This document shows, one piece after another, positions 25,396 through 34,222 of a DNA stretch of 35,703 bases. This DNA is from Pseudomonadota bacterium (GTDB lineage: Bacteria; Pseudomonadota; Gammaproteobacteria; Magnimaribacterales; D2472). Every line of letters starts with the position of its first letter. Within the stretch, counting starts at the first letter, position 1. The stretch covers positions 1-35,703 of the forward strand of contig JAOOBR010000011.1 in NCBI GenBank assembly GCA_028404565.1. Direction: 5' to 3'. Below the pieces are notes generated by a model. The model searched no databases, was not told the origin of the DNA, and saw only the letters and a program-made list of their open reading frames with translations. A program made the position numbers and the translations under genes.

Positions 25396-26927
25396 AGAAT
25401 ATCTCGCCTAAGTCAGCCTTGGTAAGCCTCTCTGACAAAACTAATTTAGATCTTTTGGTGTCATTTCTTGTAGAGAAAAATGTAGAGATCATTTCTACTG
25501 GCGGGACATATAAAGCAATCAAAAAAATTACTGATAATGTAATAGAGGTTTCTGAATATACAGGGCATAAAGAAATGATGGATGGAAGAGTTAAAACACT
25601 TCATCCAAAAATACATGCTGGCATATTGGCTCGCCGTGGAGAAGATACAGACGTATTGAAATCAATGGATTATAAAGAGATTGATATCGTGGTCGTTAAC
25701 TTATATCCCTTCGAGGAAACAATAAAATCTGGATGTTCATTTGAGGAAGCAATTGAGCAAATTGATATCGGCGGTCCAACTATGATCAGGGCAGCAGCAA
25801 AAAACTTCAAAGATGTCTTGGTTTTGAATGATCCAAACGACTATGAAGAAATGATAAGTGAGTGGAATTCAAGGAATGGTATTAGTTACGAGTTCAGAAA
25901 AAAACAGGCTACAAAAGTTTTTAAAAAAATGAGTCAATACAATAGAGCAATTCATCAATATATAGACTCAGAAAATGATGAAAATGTAATTATGGATTTA
26001 TCTAATCCAAAAGTTTTAAGATATGGAGAAAACCCCCATCAAAAAGCAAAACTATATTTAAAAGATTCTTCTCAAAAAAAGAATATAGCTAATGCGGACA
26101 TACTTCAGGGAAAAGAACTCTCATATAATAATATTGCGGATTCAGATGCTGCTTGGGAATGTCTAAAGCAGTTCCAAAAGCCTGCATGCGTGATTGTAAA
26201 GCATGCTAATCCATGTGGAGTTAGTGAATCTGAAGATATTAAAACAGCCTATAGAAAAGCTTTTCAAACTGATCCAACTTCAGCTTTCGGTGGAATAATT
26301 GCAATTAATAAGACACTTGAATCAAGTTTGGCAGAAGAAATACTGGAAAATCAGTTCGTTGAAGTAATAATTGCTCCTAAGTTTGATATAGATGCCCTAA
26401 ATGTCTTAAAGAAAAAAGAGAACATAAGAGTTCTAAGATGTGATCTTGATGGAGATGCAGTTGGTAATCAGTTGAAGGTTGTTTCGGGAGGTGTACTTGT
26501 GCAAGATGAAGACACAAAAGTTATTTCTATAGATGATCTAAAAGTAGTTTCTGATCTTAAACCTTCCCAAGAGCAATTAGATGATTTTATGTTTGCTTGG
26601 AAGGTAGCTAAATTCGTAAAGTCAAACGCTATTGTATTTGCGAAAGATGGGCAAACGATTGGTATTGGAGCAGGTCAAATGAGCAGAGTTATTAGTGCTG
26701 AAATTGCAAGCTTAAAAGCCAAAGAAGAAGGTTTGAATGTTGAAGGATCGTGCATGGCATCAGATGCATTCTTTCCTTTCAGGGATGGTATTGATAAAGC
26801 AGCTAGTAGTGGAATCAAATCAATAATACAACCCGGTGGGTCTGTCAGAGATCAAGAAGTTATAGATGCTGCAAACGAACATAAAATGGTCATGGTTTTT
26901 ACTGGCGTAAGACATTTCAGGCATTAA
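25392..26927 (+). CDS. purH: Bifunctional AICAR formyltransferase / IMP cyclohydrolase (PurH)
   Basis: A 511-residue bifunctional enzyme for the last two steps of IMP synthesis. The N-terminal MGS-like cyclohydrolase domain (about 1-150) has SALVSLSDKTNLDLLVSFL, IISTGGTYKAI and MMDGRVKTLHPKIHAGIL. The larger formyltransferase domain carries KHANPCGVSE, DPTSAFGGIIAIN, SNAIVFAKDG and the C-terminal DAFFPFRDGID and VFTGVRHFRH. The start is GTG at 25392, overlapping the fis stop. Length is close to E. coli PurH (529). purD follows after 3 bases. Confidence 0.97.
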   Translation: MKNISPKSALVSLSDKTNLDLLVSFLVEKNVEIISTGGTYKAIKKITDNVIEVSEYTGHKEMMDGRVKTLHPKIHAGILARRGEDTDVLKSMDYKEIDIVVVNLYPFEETIKSGCSFEEAIEQIDIGGPTMIRAAAKNFKDVLVLNDPNDYEEMISEWNSRNGISYEFRKKQATKVFKKMSQYNRAIHQYIDSENDENVIMDLSNPKVLRYGENPHQKAKLYLKDSSQKKNIANADILQGKELSYNNIADSDAAWECLKQFQKPACVIVKHANPCGVSESEDIKTAYRKAFQTDPTSAFGGIIAINKTLESSLAEEILENQFVEVIIAPKFDIDALNVLKKKENIRVLRCDLDGDAVGNQLKVVSGGVLVQDEDTKVISIDDLKVVSDLKPSQEQLDDFMFAWKVAKFVKSNAIVFAKDGQTIGIGAGQMSRVISAEIASLKAKEEGLNVEGSCMASDAFFPFRDGIDKAASSGIKSIIQPGGSVRDQEVIDAANEHKMVMVFTGVRHFRH

Positions 26928-26930
26928 CAA

Positions 26931-28205
26931 ATGAAAATTTTAGTAATTGGTTCAGGAGGAAGAGAGCATGCTTTGGCATGGAAGTGCTCTACTGATAAAT
27001 TTGTTGAAAAGGTTTACGTTGCTCCAGGAAATGCAGGAACACTTCTTGAAGAAAAAATAGAGAATATTTCCTTGGATATAAATAACAATGAAGATGTCTC
27101 TAACTTCTGTGTTTCAAATAATATTGAACTTGTAATTGTCGGTCCTGAAGATCCTCTAGTTAATGGTTTGGTTGACTTTCTTGAGTCTAAAAATATAAAA
27201 GTGTTTGGGCCCAGAAAGGGAGCTGCTCAGCTAGAGGGATCAAAAACCTTCGCGAAGGACTTTTTTATAAAATATGGCATACCTACAGCAAATTATAAGT
27301 CTTTTGATAATCATCATGATGCCCTGAAGTACCTCGAAAAGATTGACTTCCCATCAGTTGTAAAAGCTGATGGCCTTGCTGCTGGAAAGGGAGTTATTAT
27401 TTGTGATGATCGAGAAGCTGCAGAAAAAGCCCTTGAAGATATATTTGAATCAAATGCCTTTGGGGATGCTGGAAATAGAGTAGTAATTGAAGACTTTTTG
27501 AATGGAGAGGAAGCAAGCTTTATTGCTGTTGTGAGTGATGATCAAATTATTCCTCTTGCAACAAGCCAAGATCATAAAGCTGTTGGAGATGGAGATGTTG
27601 GATTAAATACTGGGGGCATGGGTGCATACTCCCCTGCTCCAGTTGTCACAGATGAGATCCACAAAAGAGTTATCGATGAGGTTATGCTTCCAACAATGGA
27701 TGGATTAAAAGCTGAAGGATTTCCTTATCTTGGTTTTTTATATGCTGGCCTAATGATTGAAGGAGATGAAATTAAAGTCTTAGAATTTAATTGTAGGTTT
27801 GGCGATCCAGAAACTCAGCCAATTATGCTCAGATTAGAATCAAGCCTGACAAATTTATGTCTTGATGCAGTTAATAAAAAACTTGATGCTCATCAAATTG
27901 AATGGTCATCGATGCACTCTTGTGGAGTAGTTTTAGCATCATCAGGTTATCCAGAAGATTATGAAACAAATATTGAAATAGATATAAAAAACCATTTCAG
28001 TGAAAATGAGAAACTGTTTCATGCAGGTACAAAGTTTATAGATAATAAGATCCTCACATCAGGTGGTAGAGTTTTTTGCATGACGGCTTTAGGTGAAACC
28101 TTAGAAATTGCTATAGATAATGCGTATAATGCAATCCCTAAAATTAACTTTGAGGGCATGTTCTTCAGAAATGATATTGGGAAAAAAGGATTGAAGAATG
28201 ATTAA
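26931..28205 (+). CDS. purD: Phosphoribosylamine-glycine ligase (PurD)
   Basis: A 424-residue ATP-grasp ligase making glycinamide ribonucleotide. It begins MKILVIGSGGREHALAWK, followed by VAPGNAGT, VGPEDPLVNGLVDFL and PSVVKADGLAAGKGVIICDD (ATP-grasp). NTGGMGAYSPAPV and LEFNCRFGDPETQPIM come next, all canonical PurD blocks. It follows purH by 3 bases and overlaps coq7 by 8 bases. purH-purD is a standard gammaproteobacterial pair. Confidence 0.97.
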   Translation: MKILVIGSGGREHALAWKCSTDKFVEKVYVAPGNAGTLLEEKIENISLDINNNEDVSNFCVSNNIELVIVGPEDPLVNGLVDFLESKNIKVFGPRKGAAQLEGSKTFAKDFFIKYGIPTANYKSFDNHHDALKYLEKIDFPSVVKADGLAAGKGVIICDDREAAEKALEDIFESNAFGDAGNRVVIEDFLNGEEASFIAVVSDDQIIPLATSQDHKAVGDGDVGLNTGGMGAYSPAPVVTDEIHKRVIDEVMLPTMDGLKAEGFPYLGFLYAGLMIEGDEIKVLEFNCRFGDPETQPIMLRLESSLTNLCLDAVNKKLDAHQIEWSSMHSCGVVLASSGYPEDYETNIEIDIKNHFSENEKLFHAGTKFIDNKILTSGGRVFCMTALGETLEIAIDNAYNAIPKINFEGMFFRNDIGKKGLKND

Positions 28206-28824
28206 TAAATTTGTAAATGAATTAGACATAGCTTTAAAGACTCTTTCTTATAAGAAAAGTGGAACTGATAGGGATTATCCTGCAGATAGAGAATCCAATG
28301 ATGTAAATCTATCAGAATCTGAAAGAAAACTTTCAGAAGCTCTTATGAGAGTAAATTTAGCAGGTGAAGTTGCTGCACAAGCTCTTTATAGAGGACAGGC
28401 AATGGTTTGCAAAGATCCTGAAATAAAAGAGCACCTGATACATGCTGGCGATGAAGAGACTGATCATTTAATTTGGTGTAAAAAAAGATTGGATGAGCTT
28501 GATGGAAAACCTTCAGTTCTAAATCCTATTTGGTATGCAGGATCATTTGCAATTGGAGCAATTTTTGGATCTTTAGGAGAAAAAACTAGTTTAGGTTTTG
28601 TTGAAGAAACTGAGAAACAAGTGGTGAAACATCTCCAAAGACATTTAGATAAAATCTCTGAGAATGATAAAGAGACAATTGAAATATTAAAAACTATGCA
28701 AGAAGACGAAGATTTGCATGCTGGTCAAGCAAATGAATCTGGGGCTGAAGAGTTACAAACTCCCACTAAGAAAGTAATGGAGTTCACAGCTAAAGTAATG
28801 ACATCTACAAGTCATTATATTTAA
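28198..28824 (+). CDS. coq7: Coq7-type 2-polyprenyl-3-methyl-6-methoxy-1,4-benzoquinol monooxygenase
   Basis: A 208-residue non-heme diiron hydroxylase of ubiquinone synthesis, acting at the membrane face. The iron ligand pattern is complete: Glu57 (NLAGEVAAQALYRGQ), Glu87 and His90 (EETDH), a Glu at 136-137 (GFVEETEKQ), and Glu171 with His174 (EDEDLHAGQA). Hydrophobic residues at 111-125 (IWYAGSFAIGAIFGS) probably contact the membrane or quinone substrate. It replaces the flavin enzyme UbiF used by E. coli and implies aerobic ubiquinone synthesis. It overlaps purD by 8 bases and its stop directly abuts the stop of the convergent helicase gene. Confidence 0.95.
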   Translation: MINKFVNELDIALKTLSYKKSGTDRDYPADRESNDVNLSESERKLSEALMRVNLAGEVAAQALYRGQAMVCKDPEIKEHLIHAGDEETDHLIWCKKRLDELDGKPSVLNPIWYAGSFAIGAIFGSLGEKTSLGFVEETEKQVVKHLQRHLDKISENDKETIEILKTMQEDEDLHAGQANESGAEELQTPTKKVMEFTAKVMTSTSHYI

Positions 28825-29994
28825 CTATCTGTCTTGTCTTTTCCAGGAAACTGGCACTCCCTCTTTGTGATATCTCTTTGCTTCTTCCATGAGTTTATCA
28901 AATTCGGTTTTTGATGAATAAACTGTGACAATCAGAGCATTTGGTTTGTTCTCAGTGATTCTTAAAACCCTACCCATTCTTTGAACTCTTTGCCTTTTAC
29001 TTGATGAGGCACTTAATATAAGAGCTCCATCTGCCTCTGGCATATCAAAACCTTCATCCAGAGCAGTACAGGTAACCAATACATTAAGGTTAGCTTTTTT
29101 AAACTTATTTAAGTTTTCTAATCTTTCTGTGCTATCTAAATCAGTATTGTAGAGAGCAGACTTAAAACCCTTTGTATTAATAATTTTGTTAAATTCCTTA
29201 GCCTGTTTTTTATTTTCAGTAAAAACAATCCAACTCTCTCTTTTATATTTTTGAATTAAATCGACGCCATATGGAATTCTGTTTTTTGAATTTTTAATTA
29301 GGCGAGCCCTATTAAACACATGCATTTTAAGTGGATAATCGTCCATATTGTGGCCGCCAATTGTAGCAGCTCTTCTTCTAATAGATTTACTGAAGTTTTC
29401 ATATTTCTTTTCTTCTTCCTTTAATAAAGGTGCATAGGCGTAAAGAAGACTAAAATTTACAATTACTTCATCATCTCTTGCATCAATATAGTCATATTCA
29501 AATATTATATCTCCGAGAATTTTTTTAATGATTACGTAAAAATTATCATCGTAATCTCTTTCTGGTGTTGCAGATAAACCAAGAGTTGCAGACCAGTTAT
29601 TGCTCAGCATATCTCCTCTTTTTTCGGTCCCAATCTTATGACATTCATCAACAATGAGAAGAGAGTTTTCTGCATTTACTAAATCTAAGATATTTTTTAA
29701 AGAATCGATTGTAGTTACAATAATTTTTGCTGACTTATCAACTTTCTCTCCGCCACCATTGAGGACAATCTCTACATTTATATTATTTTTTGAAAGAGCC
29801 TCGTTCCATTGATCAAGGAGAGCAATTGATGGAACAACGATCAATACATCTTTTTCAGGAGAAGTCTTCAGATATTCTTTAATGCAGTGAATAGCAAAAA
29901 ATGTTTTTCCTCCTCCAGTTACAACTTTTATAATGCCTTGTTGTTTTTCCCACCAAAGGGGAAATGCTTCAGCTTGCCAATTTCGTAACTTCAA
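28825..29994 (-). CDS. Compact SF2 DEAD/DEAH-box helicase of the SSL2/XPB-like group (COG1061)
   Basis: A 389-residue helicase comprising little more than the two RecA-like domains. It has the Q-motif Gln7 (LRNWQAEA), Walker A TGGGKT (26-31), VVPSIALLDQW (Ia), DECH (116-119), SATPER (141-146), IVFTENKKQAKEF (IV), VTCTALDEGFDMPEADGALIL (V) and QRMGRVLR (VI). The GDIIFEYDYIDARDDEVIVNF segment between the lobes is typical of the SSL2/XPB-like family. No nuclease, methylase or zinc domain is attached. The ATG overlaps the trpC stop by 4 bases (ATGA), so it is translationally coupled to the trp operon. Its role, probably nucleic-acid remodelling, cannot be deduced from the neighbours. The family call is firm. 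Confidence 0.9.
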   Translation of the reverse strand: MKLRNWQAEAFPLWWEKQQGIIKVVTGGGKTFFAIHCIKEYLKTSPEKDVLIVVPSIALLDQWNEALSKNNINVEIVLNGGGEKVDKSAKIIVTTIDSLKNILDLVNAENSLLIVDECHKIGTEKRGDMLSNNWSATLGLSATPERDYDDNFYVIIKKILGDIIFEYDYIDARDDEVIVNFSLLYAYAPLLKEEEKKYENFSKSIRRRAATIGGHNMDDYPLKMHVFNRARLIKNSKNRIPYGVDLIQKYKRESWIVFTENKKQAKEFNKIINTKGFKSALYNTDLDSTERLENLNKFKKANLNVLVTCTALDEGFDMPEADGALILSASSSKRQRVQRMGRVLRITENKPNALIVTVYSSKTEFDKLMEEAKRYHKEGVPVSWKRQDR

Positions 29995-30755
29995 AAAAAG
30001 TCCCCTTTCATGAGACTTTCGCCAATTAGAAAAACATGAATTCCATTAGATACAAGTGTATCAATATCTTTTTGATTTTTAATACCTGATTCCGCGATAA
30101 AAATATTATCTTTCTTAAATAAATTTCTCATTTTTATTGAGTTTTGTATATCAACTTTAAACGTTTTAAGGTTCCTGTTATTAACTCCGATAATTGCCCT
30201 TGAAAAATTTTCAACTCTTTTTAACTCTTCTTCGTCATGAACTTCAATAATATATTCTAAATTTAAAGACTCAGCTAAAAATGCAAATTCTTCTAGTTGT
30301 TTATCATTTAAAATGCTTGCTATTAAAAGTATGCAATCAGATCCCATCATTTTTGACTCCCATATTTGATATTCATCAAATATAAAATCTTTTCTTAATA
30401 TTGGAAGATTTACATTAGAGTGCAATTTTACTTGTCTATGATGTTCAATTTTGCCAAGAAAATAGTCCTCCTCAGTAAGAATGGAAAGTGCTGAAGCTCC
30501 AAATTTTTTATAACCTCTTGCAATTTTAATTGGGTCGAAGTTTTTACTAATTATTCCAGCGCTTGGAGAGGCTTTCTTAATTTCTGCAATAATTGCCTTT
30601 TTTTTACCGATAAGGCTATTTCTGAATGGATATTTTGAAAAATGACCATGATATGCATCCGCTACTTTTTCTCTTATCTCGTATAAAGGAAGTTGGCCTT
30701 TACGTATTTCTAACCTTTCCTTCTTTTTAACTATAATTTCATCAAGAATATTCAT
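29991..30755 (-). CDS. trpC: Indole-3-glycerol phosphate synthase (TrpC)
   Basis: A 254-residue TIM-barrel enzyme converting CdRP to indole-3-glycerol phosphate. Conserved sites are AEIKKASPSAG (Glu58, Lys60), SILTEEDYFLG, PILRKDFI (Lys122), IIEVHDEEEL, GVNNRNLKTF and FIAESGI near the phosphate site. There is no fused TrpF domain, so phosphoribosylanthranilate isomerase must be encoded elsewhere. Four-base ATGA overlaps join it to trpD upstream and the helicase downstream. Confidence 0.96.
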   Translation of the reverse strand: MNILDEIIVKKKERLEIRKGQLPLYEIREKVADAYHGHFSKYPFRNSLIGKKKAIIAEIKKASPSAGIISKNFDPIKIARGYKKFGASALSILTEEDYFLGKIEHHRQVKLHSNVNLPILRKDFIFDEYQIWESKMMGSDCILLIASILNDKQLEEFAFLAESLNLEYIIEVHDEEELKRVENFSRAIIGVNNRNLKTFKVDIQNSIKMRNLFKKDNIFIAESGIKNQKDIDTLVSNGIHVFLIGESLMKGDFF

Positions 30756-31765
30756 AAGTTATTAGACATTTTTACATAACTTTCAAGTTTTGATTGAGCT
30801 AGGCCTTCACTCATGGCTGACTTAGAAAGCTCAACACCGTCTTTAAGAGACTTAACAATGCCTGAAAGCATTAATGCAGCTGCTGAATTGATAGCTATCA
30901 TATCTTGAACAGAACCTTCTCTGCCTGCAAATGCTAAAGATACTTTTTCAAAGCTTTCTTGTGGAGATGAAGCCTTAATAGATTCAAATTTTCCATAACT
31001 AAGACCAAAATCTTTGGGTGATACCTGATAGTTTTTTATTTTTCCATCCTTGAGTTCGCTTACAAAAGAATCATCAGTAATTGAGATCTCATCTAAGCCA
31101 TCTTTACCATGGACAACAATTACATGCTCCATTTCAAGCTCCTTAGCTACGCTTGAGAAAGTTTCAACCAATGATCGCTTATAAACTCCGATCAGCTGTT
31201 TTTTAGCAGAGCAAGGATTGGTATGCGGTCCTAAAAGATTAAATATAGTTTTCTTTGCGATTTTCTGTCTGGCTGGCATTACGTATCGCATTGATGAATG
31301 ATGTAATGGGGCAAAAAGAAATATAAAACCAGTTTCTTCAAAAATACTCTCTAGTAAACTTCTGTCATGAGAAATATCTGCTCCTGCTTCTAGAAGAAAG
31401 TCAGCACTGCCAGTTTTACTTGAAATGCTTTTATTGCCATGTTTTGTGACCTTTGCTCCACATGCAGCAGCAACAAACGCTGATGCTGTTGAGCAGTTAA
31501 AAATATGAAGTCCAGTTCCTCCTGTCCCACATGTGTCGATATGAGTACCATCTCCAATATTAAATTTAAGAGACTTATCTCTCATCACTGAAGCTGCAGA
31601 AGATATTTCATTAATGGATGCACCCTTTTCATTCATCGCTATAAGAAATTCTTCTATTTCATTATCTTGTAAGCTACCAGACATAATTAAATCCATAACA
31701 TCGAGCATTTCTTGCCTGCTTAAATCAATTTTTCCTTTTAGTTTTTGTAATTCGTTATCAATCAT
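30752..31765 (-). CDS. trpD: Anthranilate phosphoribosyltransferase (TrpD)
   Basis: A 337-residue enzyme joining anthranilate to PRPP. The PRPP loop CGTGGTGLHIFNCSTA starts at residue 79; the usual GTGGDG has Thr in place of Asp here. KHGNKSISSKTGSADFLLEAG (from 108) and FLFAPLHHSSMRYVMPAR with the anthranilate-site Arg follow, then FNLLGPHTNPC. All functional blocks are present. It overlaps trpG and trpC by 4 bases each. It is a separate gene, not fused to trpG as in E. coli. Confidence 0.96.
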   Translation of the reverse strand: MIDNELQKLKGKIDLSRQEMLDVMDLIMSGSLQDNEIEEFLIAMNEKGASINEISSAASVMRDKSLKFNIGDGTHIDTCGTGGTGLHIFNCSTASAFVAAACGAKVTKHGNKSISSKTGSADFLLEAGADISHDRSLLESIFEETGFIFLFAPLHHSSMRYVMPARQKIAKKTIFNLLGPHTNPCSAKKQLIGVYKRSLVETFSSVAKELEMEHVIVVHGKDGLDEISITDDSFVSELKDGKIKNYQVSPKDFGLSYGKFESIKASSPQESFEKVSLAFAGREGSVQDMIAINSAAALMLSGIVKSLKDGVELSKSAMSEGLAQSKLESYVKMSNNL

Positions 31766-32325
31766 GATTTAAGGAAGTTATTAATAAGTTTTTTACCAAA
31801 CTTTGTATCAATAGATTCTGGATGAAATTGCACTCCAAATATGGGTTTTGTTTTATGAGATAGTCCCATGATCATATTTTCATCTTCAACTAAAGTCGCT
31901 GTTATCTCAAGCTCATCAGGAAGATTTTCTGGGTTAACAATTAGGCTATGATATCTAACAACACTGTAGGGATTATCAACATCTTTAAAAACTCCTTTTT
32001 CAATATGATTAATTAATGAGAGCTTGCCATGAATTGGTTCATTAGCCTTAATTATTTCTCCACCAAAAGCTACTCCAATTGCCTGATGGCCTAAGCAAAC
32101 TCCCAAAATAGGTTTTTCAATTGTTTTAATAATTTCTACTGATATGCCTGCTTCTAAAGGTGTACATGGCCCAGGCGAAATAACTATCTTCTCTGGATTT
32201 AGTGCGCTTACTTCTTCACAAGTTATTTCATCATTCCTTTTAACTATTACTTCATATCCAAGCTCTCCAATATACTGGACTAAGTTATAAGTAAAGCTGT
32301 CATAGTTATCTATTACTAAAATCAT
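31762..32325 (-). CDS. trpG: Anthranilate synthase glutamine amidotransferase subunit (TrpG)
   Basis: A 187-residue class I glutamine amidotransferase supplying ammonia to TrpE. The triad is Cys77 (GVCLGHQAIG), His168 and Glu170 (VQFHPESI). The N-terminus MILVIDNYDSFTYNLVQYIGELG and ISPGPCTPLEAG are classical for TrpG/PabA. The subunit may also serve PabB, as in several bacteria, since no separate pabA is seen here. It overlaps trpE and trpD by 4 bases each. Confidence 0.95.
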   Translation of the reverse strand: MILVIDNYDSFTYNLVQYIGELGYEVIVKRNDEITCEEVSALNPEKIVISPGPCTPLEAGISVEIIKTIEKPILGVCLGHQAIGVAFGGEIIKANEPIHGKLSLINHIEKGVFKDVDNPYSVVRYHSLIVNPENLPDELEITATLVEDENMIMGLSHKTKPIFGVQFHPESIDTKFGKKLINNFLKS

Positions 32326-33788
32326 TTAATCATCTCAATGGCATCTAAGAAAACATGAGCTTTTTGAAGACACTCATTCCATTCATTCTCGGGTATTGAG
32401 TCAGCCACAACCCCTGCCCCAGCTCCAACATGAATTTTATTATTTTTAATGACCGCAGTTCTGATAGCTATTGCTGTATCAATGTTTCCATCCCAAGATA
32501 TGTGACCAATTGCTCCTCCATATATGCCTCTTGAGCTTGGTTCTAATTCATTAATAATTTCCATAGCTCTTATTTTTGGTGCTCCAGACAAAGTTCCTGC
32601 AGGAAGAGCAGATTTTAAGACATCAATAAAGCTTAAGTTTTCTTTTTTACTACCTTCTACGTTAGAAACAATGTGCATAACATGAGAATATTTTTCTATT
32701 ACCATTTTTTCAGAAACTTTCACTGTTCCCATTTTAGAAATCTTTCCAACATCATTTCTTCCTAAATCAATTAGCATCAAATGCTCAGCTAACTCCTTGG
32801 GATCTGAAAGAAGGTCTTTGGCATTTTCTTCATCTTCAATCTCGTTTGAACCTCTTCTTCTTGTTCCTGCTATTGGTCTTAAGGTTATTTGATCCCCTTG
32901 AAGTCTTACTAAGATCTCTGGAGATGCTCCTACTACTTGACAAATTCCAAAGTTTAGAAAGTACATGTAAGGTGATGGATTTAAAAATCTAAGCGCCTGA
33001 TATAAATCAAAAGGCTCATGAGTGAACTCCTTTGAAAAGTCTTGAGCTAGAACAACTTGCATTACATCACCATCAACAATGAAGTCTTTAGCTACAGATA
33101 CGGCTTTTAAGAAATCTGCTTTAGAAAAATTTGAATCAAAAACTTCCTCTGATGCCTTTAATGAGAAATCTTTAGGTTCAAAGTTGTTTTCTTTTTTAAG
33201 TTCATCTTCAATGTGGACAATTTCTTCAATTGATTGATCATATGATCCAGTATCTAAAAAAGTATTAATTATTATTTTTATTTTGTTGCTAAAGTTATCG
33301 AAAACAACTAGTTTTTTTGCCTTCACAAGGAAAATATCTGGCATATTCTCATCAAATTTCGATGGCTTTTCTTTCAAGCTTTCAATCCTTTTCTCTGCAT
33401 ATTTTGAGCTTTCATATGCAAAGAAGCCTACATAACCACCAAAAAATCTAGGCAAATCATCAAATTTTGCACAGTTATATTTTTCTATCTTCTCTTTTAT
33501 AAGATCTAATGGACTTTCAGAATGAAAAGAAGTTTGTTGATTATTTTCAGAACTAATAACTTCATTTCCAGAAATCTTGAAATAATCATGACAGTCGAGA
33601 CCAATAATTGAGTATTGAGCCCACTTATTTCCTCCTTCAACTGACTCTAAGAGAAAAGAGTTCTTTGTTCTTAGAAAAGTATTAAAAACAGATAATGGTG
33701 AAGCATTTGTGAGAGATATTTCTTTCACAATTGGTATTACGTTAAAACCTCTATCTTGTAGAGTATTGAATTCTTCCTTTGTAATCAT
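32322..33788 (-). CDS. trpE: Anthranilate synthase component I (TrpE)
   Basis: A 488-residue chorismate-using enzyme making anthranilate, the first committed step of tryptophan synthesis. The N-terminal LLES motif (46-49, SFLLESVEGG) is the tryptophan feedback site. The catalytic domain has DVMQVVLAQ, LRPIAGTRRRG, HLMLIDLGRNDVGK, KYSHVMHIVSNVEG, LPAGTLSGAPKIRAMEII and RGIYGGAIG. These support TrpE over PabB, together with the trpG-trpD-trpC neighbours. The start overlaps the DUF192 stop by 4 bases, which leaves no space for a trp leader peptide or attenuator. Confidence 0.95.
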   Translation of the reverse strand: MITKEEFNTLQDRGFNVIPIVKEISLTNASPLSVFNTFLRTKNSFLLESVEGGNKWAQYSIIGLDCHDYFKISGNEVISSENNQQTSFHSESPLDLIKEKIEKYNCAKFDDLPRFFGGYVGFFAYESSKYAEKRIESLKEKPSKFDENMPDIFLVKAKKLVVFDNFSNKIKIIINTFLDTGSYDQSIEEIVHIEDELKKENNFEPKDFSLKASEEVFDSNFSKADFLKAVSVAKDFIVDGDVMQVVLAQDFSKEFTHEPFDLYQALRFLNPSPYMYFLNFGICQVVGASPEILVRLQGDQITLRPIAGTRRRGSNEIEDEENAKDLLSDPKELAEHLMLIDLGRNDVGKISKMGTVKVSEKMVIEKYSHVMHIVSNVEGSKKENLSFIDVLKSALPAGTLSGAPKIRAMEIINELEPSSRGIYGGAIGHISWDGNIDTAIAIRTAVIKNNKIHVGAGAGVVADSIPENEWNECLQKAHVFLDAIEMIK

Positions 33789-34222
33789 TTTATTTGTGAG
33801 CTTATTACAGTATCACCGAGAGTTATTTCATTTTCTTTAAACCAACCCCTATTCACCTCTAGAGCATATTTAACTTTATCTGTTGAGCATACGGATAATG
33901 TCGAAAATGGATAAAGATTATAAATGTCTGAGATTACCCCTTCTTCTTTGATAAAAGCAATGCTAAGAGGAATAGAAGTATTTTTCATCCACATACATTG
34001 TATTTCTTCTTTATCCCAAATAAATAACATACCAAAATCTTTATCAATATTATCTCTATACATTAAGCCTTTCTTACGTTTTGAATAGTTGTCGGCAATC
34101 TCCATATTGGATAAAAGCTTTTCTATATCTACTTCTTTTGAAGCTACTACTTCAGTATTGAAAAAAACCAGTATTACAAAGCTAAGAAGCCAGCTTTCTA
34201 AATAAGGAGATTGTTTCTTCAT
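33785..34222 (-). CDS. DUF192 family exported protein
   Basis: A 145-residue protein with an N-terminal signal-like segment ([18 protein letters not shown], ending near residue 28). The DUF192 core follows (PF02643, COG1430): [48 protein letters not shown] and [20 protein letters not shown]. The family function is unknown; most members are small and exported. The ATG at 34222 lies 41 bases inside the end of rpe and has no clear ribosome binding site, so translation may depend on coupling to rpe. A later start would remove the signal sequence. It sits between rpe and trpE with a 4-base overlap to the latter. Confidence 0.88.
   Translation of the reverse strand: MKKQSPYLESWLLSFVILVFFNTEVVASKEVDIEKLLSNMEIADNYSKRKKGLMYRDNIDKDFGMLFIWDKEEIQCMWMKNTSIPLSIAFIKEEGVISDIYNLYPFSTLSVCSTDKVKYALEVNRGWFKENEITLGDTVISSQIK

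Noticed and set aside
28825-29994. Helicase as part of a restriction or defence island
   Set aside because: Neighbours on both sides are core metabolism (coq7, trpC), with no methylase, nuclease, integrase or composition change visible.
32322-33788. trpE as possible pabB
   Set aside because: It carries the LLES feedback motif and is embedded with trpG, trpD and trpC.
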